Source: Parvibaculum sp040216885
GTDB lineage: Bacteria > Pseudomonadota > Alphaproteobacteria > Parvibaculales > Parvibaculaceae
DNA: 64,000 nt
Reading direction: 5' to 3'
Assembly: GCA_040216885.1 (NCBI GenBank)
Contig: JAVJOG010000008.1
Location: forward strand, 62,001-126,000
In this document: one piece after another, positions 9,199 to 18,035 of the stretch
Layout of the letters: the number at the start of each line of letters is the position of its first letter
How positions within the stretch are numbered: the first letter of the stretch is position 1
Translations under genes and position numbers: made by a program
Notes under the pieces: model-generated
What the model saw: the letters and a program-made list of their open reading frames with translations, nothing else
Databases searched by the model: none
Told to the model about the DNA's origin: nothing

Positions 9199-10599
9199 TC
9201 AGCGACCCAAGACCGGAAGGTGCAGGTTGACCTTGAGGCCGGGATGGTTGTCTTCCAGTTCGATCTGGCCGCCATGCAGCCGCACCACAGCGGCAACAAG
9301 ACTGAGGCCGAGACCCGAACCCGGTGTGTTGCGGCTCGCCTCGAGGCGGACGAAGCGCTCGAGAACATGGTGCCGCTCGCCGGCCGGAATGCCAATGCCG
9401 CGATCGGCGACGGCGAGAACCACGCCACGGCCCGGACGCGCCGGATCGGGCGCCGCGGACACCGTGATGATGCGTTCGGCCTCGCCGGCCGGCGGAAGGC
9501 CATGCTTCAGAGCGTTGTCGATCAGGTTGGCGGTCGCCTGCGAAAGCAGCTCGCGGTTGCCGCGAATCTGCAAGCCTTCCTGCACATCGACATGCAGCTT
9601 CAAGCCGCTCTCTTCCGCAACCGGCTCGTAGAGTTCGGCCGCATCCATGACGATAGGGGCGAGGTCGACCACCGTCATCGCTTCGCGCAGCGAGCCGGCC
9701 TCGGCGCGCGCGATCATCAGCAGCGCATTGAATGTGCCGAGCAGATTGTCGGCCTCGGCAATGGTTTGCTCAAGCGCATGGCGATAGTCGGCCGGCGAGG
9801 CTTCCTGCATCAGCGTCACTTCGAGCCGGTTGCGCAGGCGGTTGAGCGGACTGCGGAGATCGTGGGCGATGTTGTCGGTGACCTGCCGCATGCCGGTCAT
9901 CAACGCCTCGATCTGATCGAGCATCGCGTTGAGGTTGCGGCCAAGCTGGTCGAGCTCATCGCCGGTGCCAACAATCGGCAGGCGCTGCGAAAGGTCGCCA
10001 TCCATGATATCGCGGCTCGACCTGTTGATGTCGTCGACGCGAGCCAGCATGTTGCGGCTCATGAAGAGACCGCCCGCGAGGCCGAGCGCCACGGTCATGC
10101 CGATGGCCCAGATCAACGCATTGGTGATGAGGCTTTCGATCTCGCGGCGCTCCTGCACGTCGCGGCCGACCAGCAGGTAATATCCGTCGGGCAGATAGAA
10201 GGCTCGGGCGCGAGCCGCCTTCACCTCCGTACCGTCGAGCGTCTTGCGGTTGTAATCGAAATCGAACCAGCCGTCGGCGCCAACCTCGATGGCGGGGCGC
10301 GCATCCAGCGTACCGGCGAGAACGCGGCCGGCGGGATCGAGCACCAGATAGAGGCTCTGGCCGGGGTCGCGCGAACGCTGGATCACCGTATGAACCAGCA
10401 GCGGCAGCCCACCCTGCCGGTATTGCTCGGCAAGGCCGGTGATCTCGGCTTCCACCGCCTCGTCGGTCTGGCGAGCAAGGAAGCCGGCGGTGTTCCAATA
10501 GACATAGGCCAGAAGCGTGATCGCCGAAGCGGCGAACAACGCCAGATAGATGACCGCGAGCCGAAAGGTCGAGGTCTTGAGGAGATTAGTCAGCGGCAC
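9199..10599 (-). CDS. Membrane sensor histidine kinase (HAMP, HisKA, HATPase_c)
   Basis: A 466-aa inner-membrane kinase partnered with the overlapping response regulator. The first transmembrane helix is near residues 12-33, a periplasmic sensor follows to about 155, and the second helix (ALIWAIGMTVALGLAGGLF) leads into a HAMP domain (RVDDINRSSRDIMDGDLSQR). The H-box is NIAHDLRSPLNRLRNRLE with the phospho-accepting His. The N-box is NLIDNALKHG, and the G-boxes are ADRGIGIP and GSGLGLSLV. Its start overlaps the regulator's end by 14 bases. Its position downstream of degP suggests envelope or periplasmic stress as a signal, which is inference from context only. Confidence 0.94.
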   Translation of the reverse strand: MPLTNLLKTSTFRLAVIYLALFAASAITLLAYVYWNTAGFLARQTDEAVEAEITGLAEQYRQGGLPLLVHTVIQRSRDPGQSLYLVLDPAGRVLAGTLDARPAIEVGADGWFDFDYNRKTLDGTEVKAARARAFYLPDGYYLLVGRDVQERREIESLITNALIWAIGMTVALGLAGGLFMSRNMLARVDDINRSSRDIMDGDLSQRLPIVGTGDELDQLGRNLNAMLDQIEALMTGMRQVTDNIAHDLRSPLNRLRNRLEVTLMQEASPADYRHALEQTIAEADNLLGTFNALLMIARAEAGSLREAMTVVDLAPIVMDAAELYEPVAEESGLKLHVDVQEGLQIRGNRELLSQATANLIDNALKHGLPPAGEAERIITVSAAPDPARPGRGVVLAVADRGIGIPAGERHHVLERFVRLEASRNTPGSGLGLSLVAAVVRLHGGQIELEDNHPGLKVNLHLPVLGR

Positions 10600-11263
10600 G
10601 TAGCGAGTATCCGGCTCCCCGAACGGTATGCAAGAGCGGCTGTTCGAAATTCTTGTCGATCTTGGCTCTCAACCGCGAGATATGCACATCGATCACGTTG
10701 GTTTGCGGATCGAAATGATACTCCCAGACGTTCTCCAGCAACATGGTCCGCGTGACGACCTGGCCGGCATGCTTCATCAGATATTCGAGCAGGCGGAATT
10801 CGCGCGGCTGGAGGTCGATTTCGGTGCCCTCGCGGACGACCTTGCGGGCCAGCATGTCAATCTCGAGATTGCCCACCTGGAGGCGGGTTCGGACCTGATC
10901 CGGGTTTGACCGGCGCACCAGCACTTCGATGCGGGCCAGAAGTTCGGCGAAAGCATAGGGCTTGGTCAGGTAGTCGTCACCGCCGGCCTTGAGACCCTTG
11001 ATACGGTCGTCGACCTCGCCGAGCGCGGAGAGGAAGAGTACCGGCGTGCGGACGGCCTCCTCGCGCAGCGTCTCGACGACGCTCAACCCGTCGCGCTTGG
11101 GCAGCATGCGGTCGACGATCATCACGTCGAAGGTGCTGGAGAAGGCCAGCATCAGGCCCTCCTCGCCGTCCGCCGCATGGTCGACGATGTGCCCGCTTTC
11201 GCGCAGACCCTTCACGACATAGGCGGCGGCTTCCAGATCGTCCTCGATCACCAGAATGCGCAT
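10586..11263 (-). CDS. OmpR/CusR-family response regulator
   Basis: A 225-aa two-component regulator. The receiver domain (residues 1-115) has the acidic pocket (VIEDD), the phospho-acceptor Asp in VMIVDRMLPKRDG and the conserved Lys in YLTKPYAFAEL. A winged-helix DNA-binding domain (about 130-223) ends in VIDVHISRLRAKIDKNF and VRGAGYSLRAA. The cognate kinase overlaps it downstream, and degP lies 48 bases upstream on the same strand. I considered calling this pair FeuPQ, but the other two-component system in this window (29.0-31.1 kb) matches FeuP better. The target genes are unknown; degP and the pair itself are natural candidates. Confidence 0.94.
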   Translation of the reverse strand: MRILVIEDDLEAAAYVVKGLRESGHIVDHAADGEEGLMLAFSSTFDVMIVDRMLPKRDGLSVVETLREEAVRTPVLFLSALGEVDDRIKGLKAGGDDYLTKPYAFAELLARIEVLVRRSNPDQVRTRLQVGNLEIDMLARKVVREGTEIDLQPREFRLLEYLMKHAGQVVTRTMLLENVWEYHFDPQTNVIDVHISRLRAKIDKNFEQPLLHTVRGAGYSLRAAD

Positions 11264-11311
11264 CGTTCGATCAAACTCCCGGCTCGCGACGGCGGCGGAT
11301 AGGTCCGGCGC

Positions 11312-12775
11312 CTACGACTTGCTGAGCGACAGCGCGACGAAACGCTGCTGTTCCTCGCTGCGCAGAAGCAGCAGCACCGAGCTCTTGTCGGCCTTGCTCG
11401 CTTCTTCGACGCCCGCCACCACATCGTCGGGCTTTTTCACGTCCTTGCCGGAGACCTTCACGATCACGTCGCCGGGACGTATGCCCTTTTCGGCCGCGTC
11501 GCTCGCGGGATCGACGCTCTGCACCACGACGCCGTCGGGCGTCTGCGTCAGCGCGAGGCCGAGGCTCTTCGTGGCCGCGGCGGCCGGCGCTTCGCCCGGC
11601 TCCACGGCCGCGACATCGACCGTGTCGGGGAACGTGCCGATGTTCGCCGTCAGCGTGCGGCGCTTGCCGTCGCGCCAGACGACGAGCTTCGAGCGCGTGT
11701 CGGGCTTCAGTTCGGCAACGGTGCGGCTCACCGCGCGCACGTCTTCCATGTCCTTGCCGTCGACATTCAGAATGACGTCACCGATCTTGACGCCGGCCTT
11801 TTTCGCCGGGCTGTCTTCGGCGACCTGCGCCACAAGCGCGCCTTGCGGCTTGTCGAGCGCGAGGGAGGACGCCATTTCGGGGTCGACCTGCTGGATCGTG
11901 ACGCCGAGCCAGCCGCGCGTCACCCGGCCGCTCTCCTTGAGGTCGGCGATGACCCTGGAGGCGATCGATGAGGGAATGGCGAAGCCGATGCCGACGCTGC
12001 CGCCGCTCGGCGAGAAGATCGCCGTGTTGACGCCGATCACGTTGCCACGCACGTCGAAGGTCGGGCCGCCGGAATTGCCACGGTTGATCGAGGCATCGAT
12101 CTGGATGAAATCGTCATAGGGACCGGCGCCGATTTCGCGGCCGCGCGCCGAAACGATGCCGGTCGTCACCGTGCCGCCGAGGCCGAAAGGATTGCCAACC
12201 GCCAGCACCCAGTCGCCGACGCGCACCGTGTCGGAGTTGCCGAAGGCGACATAAGGCAGATCGGCTTTGCTTTCGATCTTGACCAGCGCCAGATCGGTCT
12301 TCGGATCGCGGCCGACGAGCTTTGCCGGTATTTCCGTGCCGTCGTCGCGAACCACCGTGATGTCCTTGCCGTCGCCGACGACATGATTGTTGGTGACGAT
12401 GTAACCGTCGGCCGAAATGATGAAACCGGAACCCAGCGCCGTCGCCTGACGGCCGCGCGGGGCGCCGCCCGGGTCCTGCGGCTGCAAGTCGCGGAAGAAA
12501 CGTTCGAAGGGGCTGCCGGGCGGGAATGGCAGGTCGGGTGTGCCGGCCGGCGCGCGAACGGCGCGCTCCTCGGCGACGCGAATGCTGACCACGGCGGGGC
12601 TCACCTTCTCCACCAGATCGGCGAAGCTCGGCAGGCGCTCAAGCGCGGCGGTGGCGGGCGCGGCCGATCTTGTGTCGAGCGGCTGGGCCTGAACGCCCGG
12701 CGCGACCAGCGCCAGCGCCAGCGCCAGCGCGCCGCAAGCCATGGAAACGAAGTACTTCTTTCCGCCGGTCGTCAT
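11312..12775 (-). CDS. degP: DegP/HtrA-family periplasmic serine protease
   Basis: A 487-aa envelope quality-control protease and chaperone. Signal peptide at residues 1-31 (cleavage after GVQA). The trypsin-like domain carries His131 (TNNHVVGDG), Asp161 (DPKTDLALVKI) and Ser235 (NRGNSGGPTF). Two PDZ domains follow: LGVTIQQVDPEMA...GVKIGDVILNVDGKD and LGLALTQTPDGVV...GIRPGDVIVKVSGKDV. The start is ATG 12775 because AGGAG precedes it and the signal peptide begins there; 26 extra residues are possible but lack a signal sequence. It sits between ccmH and the two-component genes on one strand, so it may be co-regulated with them. Confidence 0.96.
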   Translation of the reverse strand: MTTGGKKYFVSMACGALALALALVAPGVQAQPLDTRSAAPATAALERLPSFADLVEKVSPAVVSIRVAEERAVRAPAGTPDLPFPPGSPFERFFRDLQPQDPGGAPRGRQATALGSGFIISADGYIVTNNHVVGDGKDITVVRDDGTEIPAKLVGRDPKTDLALVKIESKADLPYVAFGNSDTVRVGDWVLAVGNPFGLGGTVTTGIVSARGREIGAGPYDDFIQIDASINRGNSGGPTFDVRGNVIGVNTAIFSPSGGSVGIGFAIPSSIASRVIADLKESGRVTRGWLGVTIQQVDPEMASSLALDKPQGALVAQVAEDSPAKKAGVKIGDVILNVDGKDMEDVRAVSRTVAELKPDTRSKLVVWRDGKRRTLTANIGTFPDTVDVAAVEPGEAPAAAATKSLGLALTQTPDGVVVQSVDPASDAAEKGIRPGDVIVKVSGKDVKKPDDVVAGVEEASKADKSSVLLLLRSEEQQRFVALSLSKS

Positions 12776-12917
12776 CGCGATGAACTCCTGTGGATGCGGG
12801 CTGCCCGAGACGGCGGCCGCCATTTCCGGTTGGGCTTTGAGGATCAGCATCATGTCCCGATCCTTACCAATTCATGTCGGAAACATTACAAGTCTGTAAG
12901 GCGAAAAGATGGCGGCC

Positions 12918-13424
12918 TTATTCGGCCGTGTCCGGGCCGGTCAGTGCCGCCAGCCGCGCTTCTTCCTCGGCTGTGAGGCGAGCATTGGCGCCGGCGGTGC
13001 GTGCCCGGCGCATGGTCAGCAGGGCGATGCCGCCGCCGATCGCCAGCACCAGCCCCGGCGCCAGCCAGAGCAGCCAGGTCTCGGGCCGGAAAGGCGGGGT
13101 CATCAGCACGAAGTCGCCATAGCGGGCGACGACGAAATCGAAGACCTCCGCGTCGCTGTCGCCGGCCCGGATGCGGTCGCGCACCACCATGCGAAGGTCG
13201 CGCGCCAGTTCCGCGTCGGAATCGTCGATCGACTGGTTCTGGCAGACCATGCAACGAAGCTCTTTGGAAATTGCGCGGGCGCGGGCTTCGGCTTCGGGGT
13301 CGTCCAGCATCTCGCTCGGGTCGAGCGCGGCAAAGCCCGGCACGGCGAGCGCCAGCAGAAGAGCGAGCGCTGCGAGGCCCGCGCGCACCGGTCTATTCCG
13401 CCGCGGCAGGCCGGGCGCCCGCAT
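12918..13424 (-). CDS. ccmH: Cytochrome c maturation protein CcmH (CycL)
   Basis: A 168-aa membrane-anchored periplasmic thiol protein that prepares apocytochrome c for haem attachment. Signal or anchor near residues 12-33. The diagnostic LRCMVCQNQSI (LRCxxC) motif follows at about residue 57. A C-terminal transmembrane helix lies near 118-140 (WLAPGLVLAIGGGIALL). Its start overlaps the end of ccmF by 32 bases, indicating translational coupling. This is the short CcmH without the CcmI-like tail, consistent with a separate ccmI at 17.0-17.9 kb. No ccmG/dsbE is found between ccmF and ccmH. Confidence 0.96.
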   Translation of the reverse strand: MRAPGLPRRNRPVRAGLAALALLLALAVPGFAALDPSEMLDDPEAEARARAISKELRCMVCQNQSIDDSDAELARDLRMVVRDRIRAGDSDAEVFDFVVARYGDFVLMTPPFRPETWLLWLAPGLVLAIGGGIALLTMRRARTAGANARLTAEEEARLAALTGPDTAE

Positions 13425-15381
13425 GGGTCTTGGCGCTGACCGGCGCGCCGACGCGCAGGCGCCGGTCGGTCAGCGAAATGGCGCCGCCGAGCGCCATGAT
13501 CATGCCGCCGATCCATATCCATGGCGCCAACGCATTGCGATAGGCGCGCACGACCCATTTGCCCTCGCCCGCCACATCGCCGAGCACGACATAAATGTCG
13601 GAGAGCAGGTTGGTGTGGATGCCGGCTTCGGTCTTTTCCTGGCGCTCGGCCGGGAAGCGGCGCTTCTCCGGCATCAGGCGCGCAACGAAGCGCTCACCAC
13701 GGTCGATGCGCACGACGCCTGTCGTCGCCTCGAAATTCGGCCCGTCGCGCATGCCGACGGCTTCAAGCGTCAGCGTATAGCCGGCGAGTTCCGTGCTTTC
13801 GCCCGGCGCCAGCGCAACGATGGTTTCGGTGCGCCATGCGGTGACACCGACAATGCCGGCAACCGCGATCCCGAGGCCGCCATGTGCCAGCGCCATGCCC
13901 CATGCGGCGCGCGGCAGGCGGCGGGCGCGGCCGAGGCTCTCGGCCAGGGGCGCCGAAAAGAGTTTGGTTCGGTAGGCGATTTCCGATGCCGCGCCGGCAA
14001 CGAGCCAGACGGCGAGCGCGATGCCGAGCGGCGCAAGCCAGGGCCCGCTCCACATGAAACCGTAGGCAACCAGCATCGCGACGAAGGCGAGGCCGGCTGC
14101 CGCCATCAGGCGCTGGGCGGCCGCCTGAATGTCGGCGCGCTTCCATCCGAGCAAGGGCCCGAAAGGCACCAGCACCAGCAGGACGACAAAAATCGGCGCG
14201 AAGGTCAGATTGAAGAAGGTCGGGCCGACCGTGATTTTCGGCCCGTCCAGCGCATCGAGCAGCAGCGGATAGAGCGTACCGAAGAACACGGCAGCGGTCG
14301 CGGCGGCAAGCAGCAGGTTGTTGACCAGCAATGCGCCTTCCCTACTGACCGGCGCGAAAATGCCGTCAGTCTTCAACAGCGGCGCACGCCAGGCATAAAG
14401 CGCCAGCGAACCGCCGACGAAGAAAATCAGAATGCCGAGAATGAAAATGCCGCGCTCGGGATCGACGGCGAAGGCGTGAACCGATGTCAGGACGCCGGAG
14501 CGCACGAGGAAGGTGCCCAGCAGCGACAACGAAAAGGCGACGATGGCGAGCAGCAGCGTCCAGCTTTTCAGCGCCCCGCGCTTTTCGGCGACGATGGCCG
14601 AATGCAGCAGCGCCGTGCCGACGATCCACGGCATCAGCGAAGCGTTCTCGACCGGATCCCAGAACCAGAAACCGCCCCAACCGAGTGTGTAATAGGCCCA
14701 CCACGAACCCATCGCGATGCCGATGGTCAGCGAAAGCCAGGCGGCGAGCGCCCAAGGCCGCACCCAGCGCGCCCAGCTGGCATCGACACGGCCTTCGAGC
14801 AGCGCCGCGACGGCGAAAGAAAACGTCATCGAGTAACCGACATAGCCGGCATAGAGCCAGGGCGGGTGAAAGGCGAGCGCGCGGTCCTGCAGCAGCGGGT
14901 TGAGCCCGGTGCCCTCGAAGGGCGCGGGGTCGAGCCGCTCGAACGGATTGGAGGTGAAGACGATGAAAAGCAGGAAGGCGACCGCGATCGAGGCCTGCAC
15001 CGACAACACGCGGGCGCGCAATGTCGCGGGGAGGTTGCCGCCGAACAGCGCCACCATCGCGCCGAACAGCGCGAGGATCAGCACCCAGAGAACCATCGAG
15101 CCTTCATGGTTCCCCCAGACGCCGGAAATCTTGTAGATCAGCGGCTTTGCCGAATGCGAATTGTCGTAGGCGAGTTTCAGCGAGAAATCGGAAACGAGGA
15201 AGGCCCAGGTCAGCGCGGCGAAGGCGAGCAGCACCAGTGCAAACTGCACCAGCGCGGCGGGTTCCGCCACCGCCATCAGCGTCGCGTCGCGCCTGTGCGC
15301 GCCGAGCATCGGCGCCACCGTCTGCGCGACGGCGACGGCAAGCGCCAGTACCAGCGCGAAGTGGCCAATTTCGATAATCAT
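13393..15381 (-). CDS. ccmF: Cytochrome c haem lyase subunit CcmF (CycK)
   Basis: A 662-aa polytopic membrane protein that takes haem from CcmE and, with CcmH and CcmI, ligates it to apocytochrome c. The tryptophan-rich WWD haem-handling signature WGGFWFWDPVENASLMPW lies near residue 240, with conserved WGNHEGSM (about residue 89) and HPPWLYAGYVG (about 171) periplasmic segments. Length and order are normal for the family. It follows ccmE by 24 bases and overlaps ccmH. The start ATG at 15381 gives a direct first transmembrane helix (IGHFALVLALAVAVAQ). Confidence 0.97.
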   Translation of the reverse strand: MIIEIGHFALVLALAVAVAQTVAPMLGAHRRDATLMAVAEPAALVQFALVLLAFAALTWAFLVSDFSLKLAYDNSHSAKPLIYKISGVWGNHEGSMVLWVLILALFGAMVALFGGNLPATLRARVLSVQASIAVAFLLFIVFTSNPFERLDPAPFEGTGLNPLLQDRALAFHPPWLYAGYVGYSMTFSFAVAALLEGRVDASWARWVRPWALAAWLSLTIGIAMGSWWAYYTLGWGGFWFWDPVENASLMPWIVGTALLHSAIVAEKRGALKSWTLLLAIVAFSLSLLGTFLVRSGVLTSVHAFAVDPERGIFILGILIFFVGGSLALYAWRAPLLKTDGIFAPVSREGALLVNNLLLAAATAAVFFGTLYPLLLDALDGPKITVGPTFFNLTFAPIFVVLLVLVPFGPLLGWKRADIQAAAQRLMAAAGLAFVAMLVAYGFMWSGPWLAPLGIALAVWLVAGAASEIAYRTKLFSAPLAESLGRARRLPRAAWGMALAHGGLGIAVAGIVGVTAWRTETIVALAPGESTELAGYTLTLEAVGMRDGPNFEATTGVVRIDRGERFVARLMPEKRRFPAERQEKTEAGIHTNLLSDIYVVLGDVAGEGKWVVRAYRNALAPWIWIGGMIMALGGAISLTDRRLRVGAPVSAKTHAGARPAAAE

Positions 15382-15405
15382 GGCTCGATGATCATGGTTC
15401 GGCGG

Positions 15406-15888
15406 TCATGGATAGGCGCCCTGCCCGTATGTTTCCGAATGCGAGACTTCGGCGCCTTCGCCCTGCCAGTTGCCGGTGCGCTTCAGCGCGTCGACGACTT
15501 CGGGCGGCATGTAGGTCTCGTCGTGCTTGGCAAGCACCGTGTCGGCGGCGAAGCTTCCGTCTTCCAGCAACACGCCTTCCGCGACGACGCCCTGCCCTTC
15601 GCGAAAAAGGTCGGGCAGGATGCCACGATAGGAAACCCGGATCGTCTCGACCATGTCGGTGACCGCGAAGCGCGCGGCACCGTCGGCAAGCGTTTCGACC
15701 GAGCCCGCCTCCACAAGGCCGCCGAGGCGAATGCGCTGGCCGGCCGGGACTTCGCGTTCGACGACGTCGCTCGGGCTGTGAAAGAAGACGATGTTGTCGC
15801 GCATCGCATAAAGCACCAGCCCGATGGCCAGTGCCAGAATGGCAAGACCGACGGCGATGAAAGCGGCGCGGCGCTGCTTGCGCGTCAT
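15406..15888 (-). CDS. ccmE: Cytochrome c maturation haem chaperone CcmE (CycJ)
   Basis: A 160-aa periplasmic haem chaperone with one N-terminal anchor (residues 9-29). It has an OB-fold with VVEREVPAGQRIRLGGLVE and GILPDLFREGQGVVAEG, and the covalent haem-binding histidine in LAKHDETYMPPEV. The start is ATG 15888 (MTRKQRR) with AGGAAA upstream; positive residues before the helix fit the topology. Downstream are ccmF and ccmH. Upstream, where ccmI would be expected, a chitosanase gene intervenes. Confidence 0.96.
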   Translation of the reverse strand: MTRKQRRAAFIAVGLAILALAIGLVLYAMRDNIVFFHSPSDVVEREVPAGQRIRLGGLVEAGSVETLADGAARFAVTDMVETIRVSYRGILPDLFREGQGVVAEGVLLEDGSFAADTVLAKHDETYMPPEVVDALKRTGNWQGEGAEVSHSETYGQGAYP

Positions 15889-16022
15889 GGCGTTTCCTGT
15901 TTCCCGGGCGCTCTGTCGTCGACCGGAGAGGGGTGGACGGACAGAGGTATAGCGGGCCGACAATAACCGATCAAACCGCTAAATGGTCGCGGTAACACGT
16001 GTTTTCCCGCTGAAATGGCGAT

Positions 16023-16955
16023 TCAAAGCCCCAATATCATGCGCGTTGCGGGGCCGGCGATGCCGTCAGCGGTCAGCCCGTGCTCCTTCTGGAAAGACTT
16101 CAGCGCGCCTTCGAGCCCCGCGTCGAAGACACCATCGACATTGATCGCATAGCCATCCCTTACCAGCGCCTCTTCCAGCGCGCGGACATCGGCGCCGGTC
16201 ATGTTGGGCTGCGTCAGGCGCAGGTTGCGCGTTGCGGCATCGACCGCCGAGACCGGAACCGGCGGCCGGTAGTCGAACACGGTCTTGTCGATGCGAACGC
16301 CGCGCACCGCGAGCGGCAGCGTCAGTTGCCAGTTTTTGGCGCCGATCAGCGCCTCGAAGGCATCCATCCTGTAGACGGTCTTGCCGAGCAGCGCATTCGA
16401 ATGCGTCGCAAGCCAGTTTCGCCGCTCCTTCACATAGGCGGCAATCCAGCCGCGTTCGCCGGCTTTCGACGGCAGGCCGACTTTGGCCACCGTGCGGTCC
16501 CGCATCGCCGCCCACGAGCCGTGGATCGTGCTGTCGTAGACAACCGCGAGTGAAAGCGCTTCCGCGAGACCGAGCTTCGATGCCGCCTCGGCGGAGGGAC
16601 GCCAGAAAACGCGGTCGAAAAAACTGTCTTGCGTGTCCTGCATCGCCGGGTCCGCACCGGCGTCTTTCAGCAGACCGCGAAAACTCATGTCGGTGTCAAG
16701 CCGCAGGTCGATGTCGGCGAGGCGTTCGAGATAGGGTTTCAGCGCGGCGGCATAGGCGGCACCGGGCGTTGCGCAATAGGCCTTGATCAGCAGATAGAGA
16801 TTGCCGCTGCCGAGCGTCGTCTGCGCCATGCCGTAGGTCAGGTGTCCGCTGTCGCCGGCAAGCAGCGTCACCCGGCCGTAGTCGCCGAGCGCCCGGCCCG
16901 TCTCGAAAATGTTGACGATGGCTTTTGCCGTCTGTTTCTGGATTTCGCTGAGCAT
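16023..16955 (-). CDS. GH46-like chitosanase with C-terminal peptidoglycan-binding domain
   Basis: A 310-aa protein with a chitosanase-like catalytic domain (about residues 1-235) and a PG_binding_1 repeat at the C-terminus (QPNMTGADVRALEEALVRDG, VFDAGLEGALKSFQKEHGL). Candidate acid/base residues are the Glu of IVNIFETG and the Asp of AGDSGHLTYGMAQ, matching the Glu/Asp spacing of GH46. There is no obvious signal peptide, so export is uncertain. The start ATG at 16955 is chosen for the GGAGGGGG upstream. It lies between ccmI and ccmE, genes normally adjacent in this operon type. Together with the peptidoglycan-binding tail, this suggests a cell-wall or glucosamine-polymer role rather than cytochrome maturation. 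Confidence 0.8.
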   Translation of the reverse strand: MLSEIQKQTAKAIVNIFETGRALGDYGRVTLLAGDSGHLTYGMAQTTLGSGNLYLLIKAYCATPGAAYAAALKPYLERLADIDLRLDTDMSFRGLLKDAGADPAMQDTQDSFFDRVFWRPSAEAASKLGLAEALSLAVVYDSTIHGSWAAMRDRTVAKVGLPSKAGERGWIAAYVKERRNWLATHSNALLGKTVYRMDAFEALIGAKNWQLTLPLAVRGVRIDKTVFDYRPPVPVSAVDAATRNLRLTQPNMTGADVRALEEALVRDGYAINVDGVFDAGLEGALKSFQKEHGLTADGIAGPATRMILGL

Positions 16956-17013
16956 GATCCCCCTCCGGCCTGAGTCGGCAACCATGCTAACCCGGCCGAC
17001 AGGGAACCGGGGA

Positions 17014-17886
17014 TTACTTCCCGGCGGCTTCGGCCTCGACGGCGGCAATGCGCGCCTCGACCGCCGCCGTCCAGGCCGCGTCTTCGGGGGCTTCGGCCAG
17101 CAGTGCCTTCCAGCGGCCGAGCGCGGCGTCGCGGCGGCCGTCATCGTAATCTGCGAGACCGAGGAAATATTGTGCGCGCGGTTCGACCGCATCGAGGGCG
17201 ACGGCCTTTTCGAAGTCGGCCCTGGCGCCGGCCGTCACCCGGCCTTCGGCGGCCAGCACGCGCGCCTCGCCGCGCGCCGCCAGCCGTTCGGCCGTTGCAC
17301 CGTCGAGGATCATCGCCCGCGTCCAGGCGCCCGCCGCGTCGTCGTAGCGGCCGAGACGCAGATAGGTGGGCGCGATCAGCTCCCAGCCTTGCAGGTCGTC
17401 CGGTTGCGCCTTCAGCCGCCGTTCGATGCGAACGACCAGGGCTTCGACCGGCAGGGTGTCGGCCGGCGCCGCGAGCCGCGCCGCGATCGGCCGGTCCGGC
17501 AGGCCGGGCGATCCTTCCTGCAGATAGATCGCCAAAGCAACCAGCGGCACGCCGAGCGCCAGCACTGCGGCCATGCCCTTGCGCCAACGCGGGTCGGCGG
17601 CTTCGCCCCGCCGCGCTGCCTCTTGCCGCATCTCGTCGGCGGCCAGGAGCCGCCTCGAAACCTCGACGCGCGCCGCCTCGGCTTCGGCTTCGCCAATTAC
17701 GCCCCGATCAACGTCGCGGACGATTTCGGCAAGCTGGTCGCGGTAGAGCGCGACCTCGCTTTCACCCCGATCGGCCGGGGTGCCGCCGATGGCCCGCAAG
17801 GGCCGGAGCAGCAGCGTCACGACGATGCCAGCCAGAAGCGCAAGCGCGACGAAGAGCGGAATGTCGCCGGAAAATGCCAAGGACAC
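17014..17886 (-). CDS. ccmI: Cytochrome c maturation protein CcmI (CycH)
   Basis: A 290-aa apocytochrome chaperone for the haem lyase. Two transmembrane helices (about 10-27 and 105-125) flank the cytoplasmic segment ALYRDQLAEIVRDVDRG. A periplasmic TPR-type domain follows (GWELIAPTYLRLGRYDDAAG, AQYFLGLADYDDGR). The protein is at the short end for rhizobial CcmI. The start GTG at 17886 has only a weak ribosome site. It is divergent from the penicillin acylase gene across a 149-base gap that probably holds both promoters. The expected next gene, ccmE, is displaced by the chitosanase. Confidence 0.9.
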   Translation of the reverse strand: MSLAFSGDIPLFVALALLAGIVVTLLLRPLRAIGGTPADRGESEVALYRDQLAEIVRDVDRGVIGEAEAEAARVEVSRRLLAADEMRQEAARRGEAADPRWRKGMAAVLALGVPLVALAIYLQEGSPGLPDRPIAARLAAPADTLPVEALVVRIERRLKAQPDDLQGWELIAPTYLRLGRYDDAAGAWTRAMILDGATAERLAARGEARVLAAEGRVTAGARADFEKAVALDAVEPRAQYFLGLADYDDGRRDAALGRWKALLAEAPEDAAWTAAVEARIAAVEAEAAGK

Positions 17887-18035
17887 GGTCTTTCGCGAAG
17901 GTCGGTTGCGGGACGCCCCTTGTATAGAGGCTCGCGCCGGTCCGCAAAAGCGGCGCAGGGACGCAGGCCAGCTTTGCGGATCGGATCGGGGCGGCTAGGC
18001 TCCGGCGCAAATCGAAGAATCAGAGGGAGGCGCGC

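Noticed and set aside
9199..11263. Calling the degP-linked two-component pair FeuPQ
   Set aside because: The regulator at 30403-31074 matches FeuP features better and has a FeuN-like small protein ahead of it, while the degP-linked pair fits the separate ccm-degP-regulator-kinase-glnE order.
13171..15966. A 931-codon plus-strand open frame over ccmF/ccmE
   Set aside because: Low-complexity Arg/Gln/Glu-rich antisense frame typical of high-GC DNA; the minus strand encodes CcmH, CcmF and CcmE with intact motifs.
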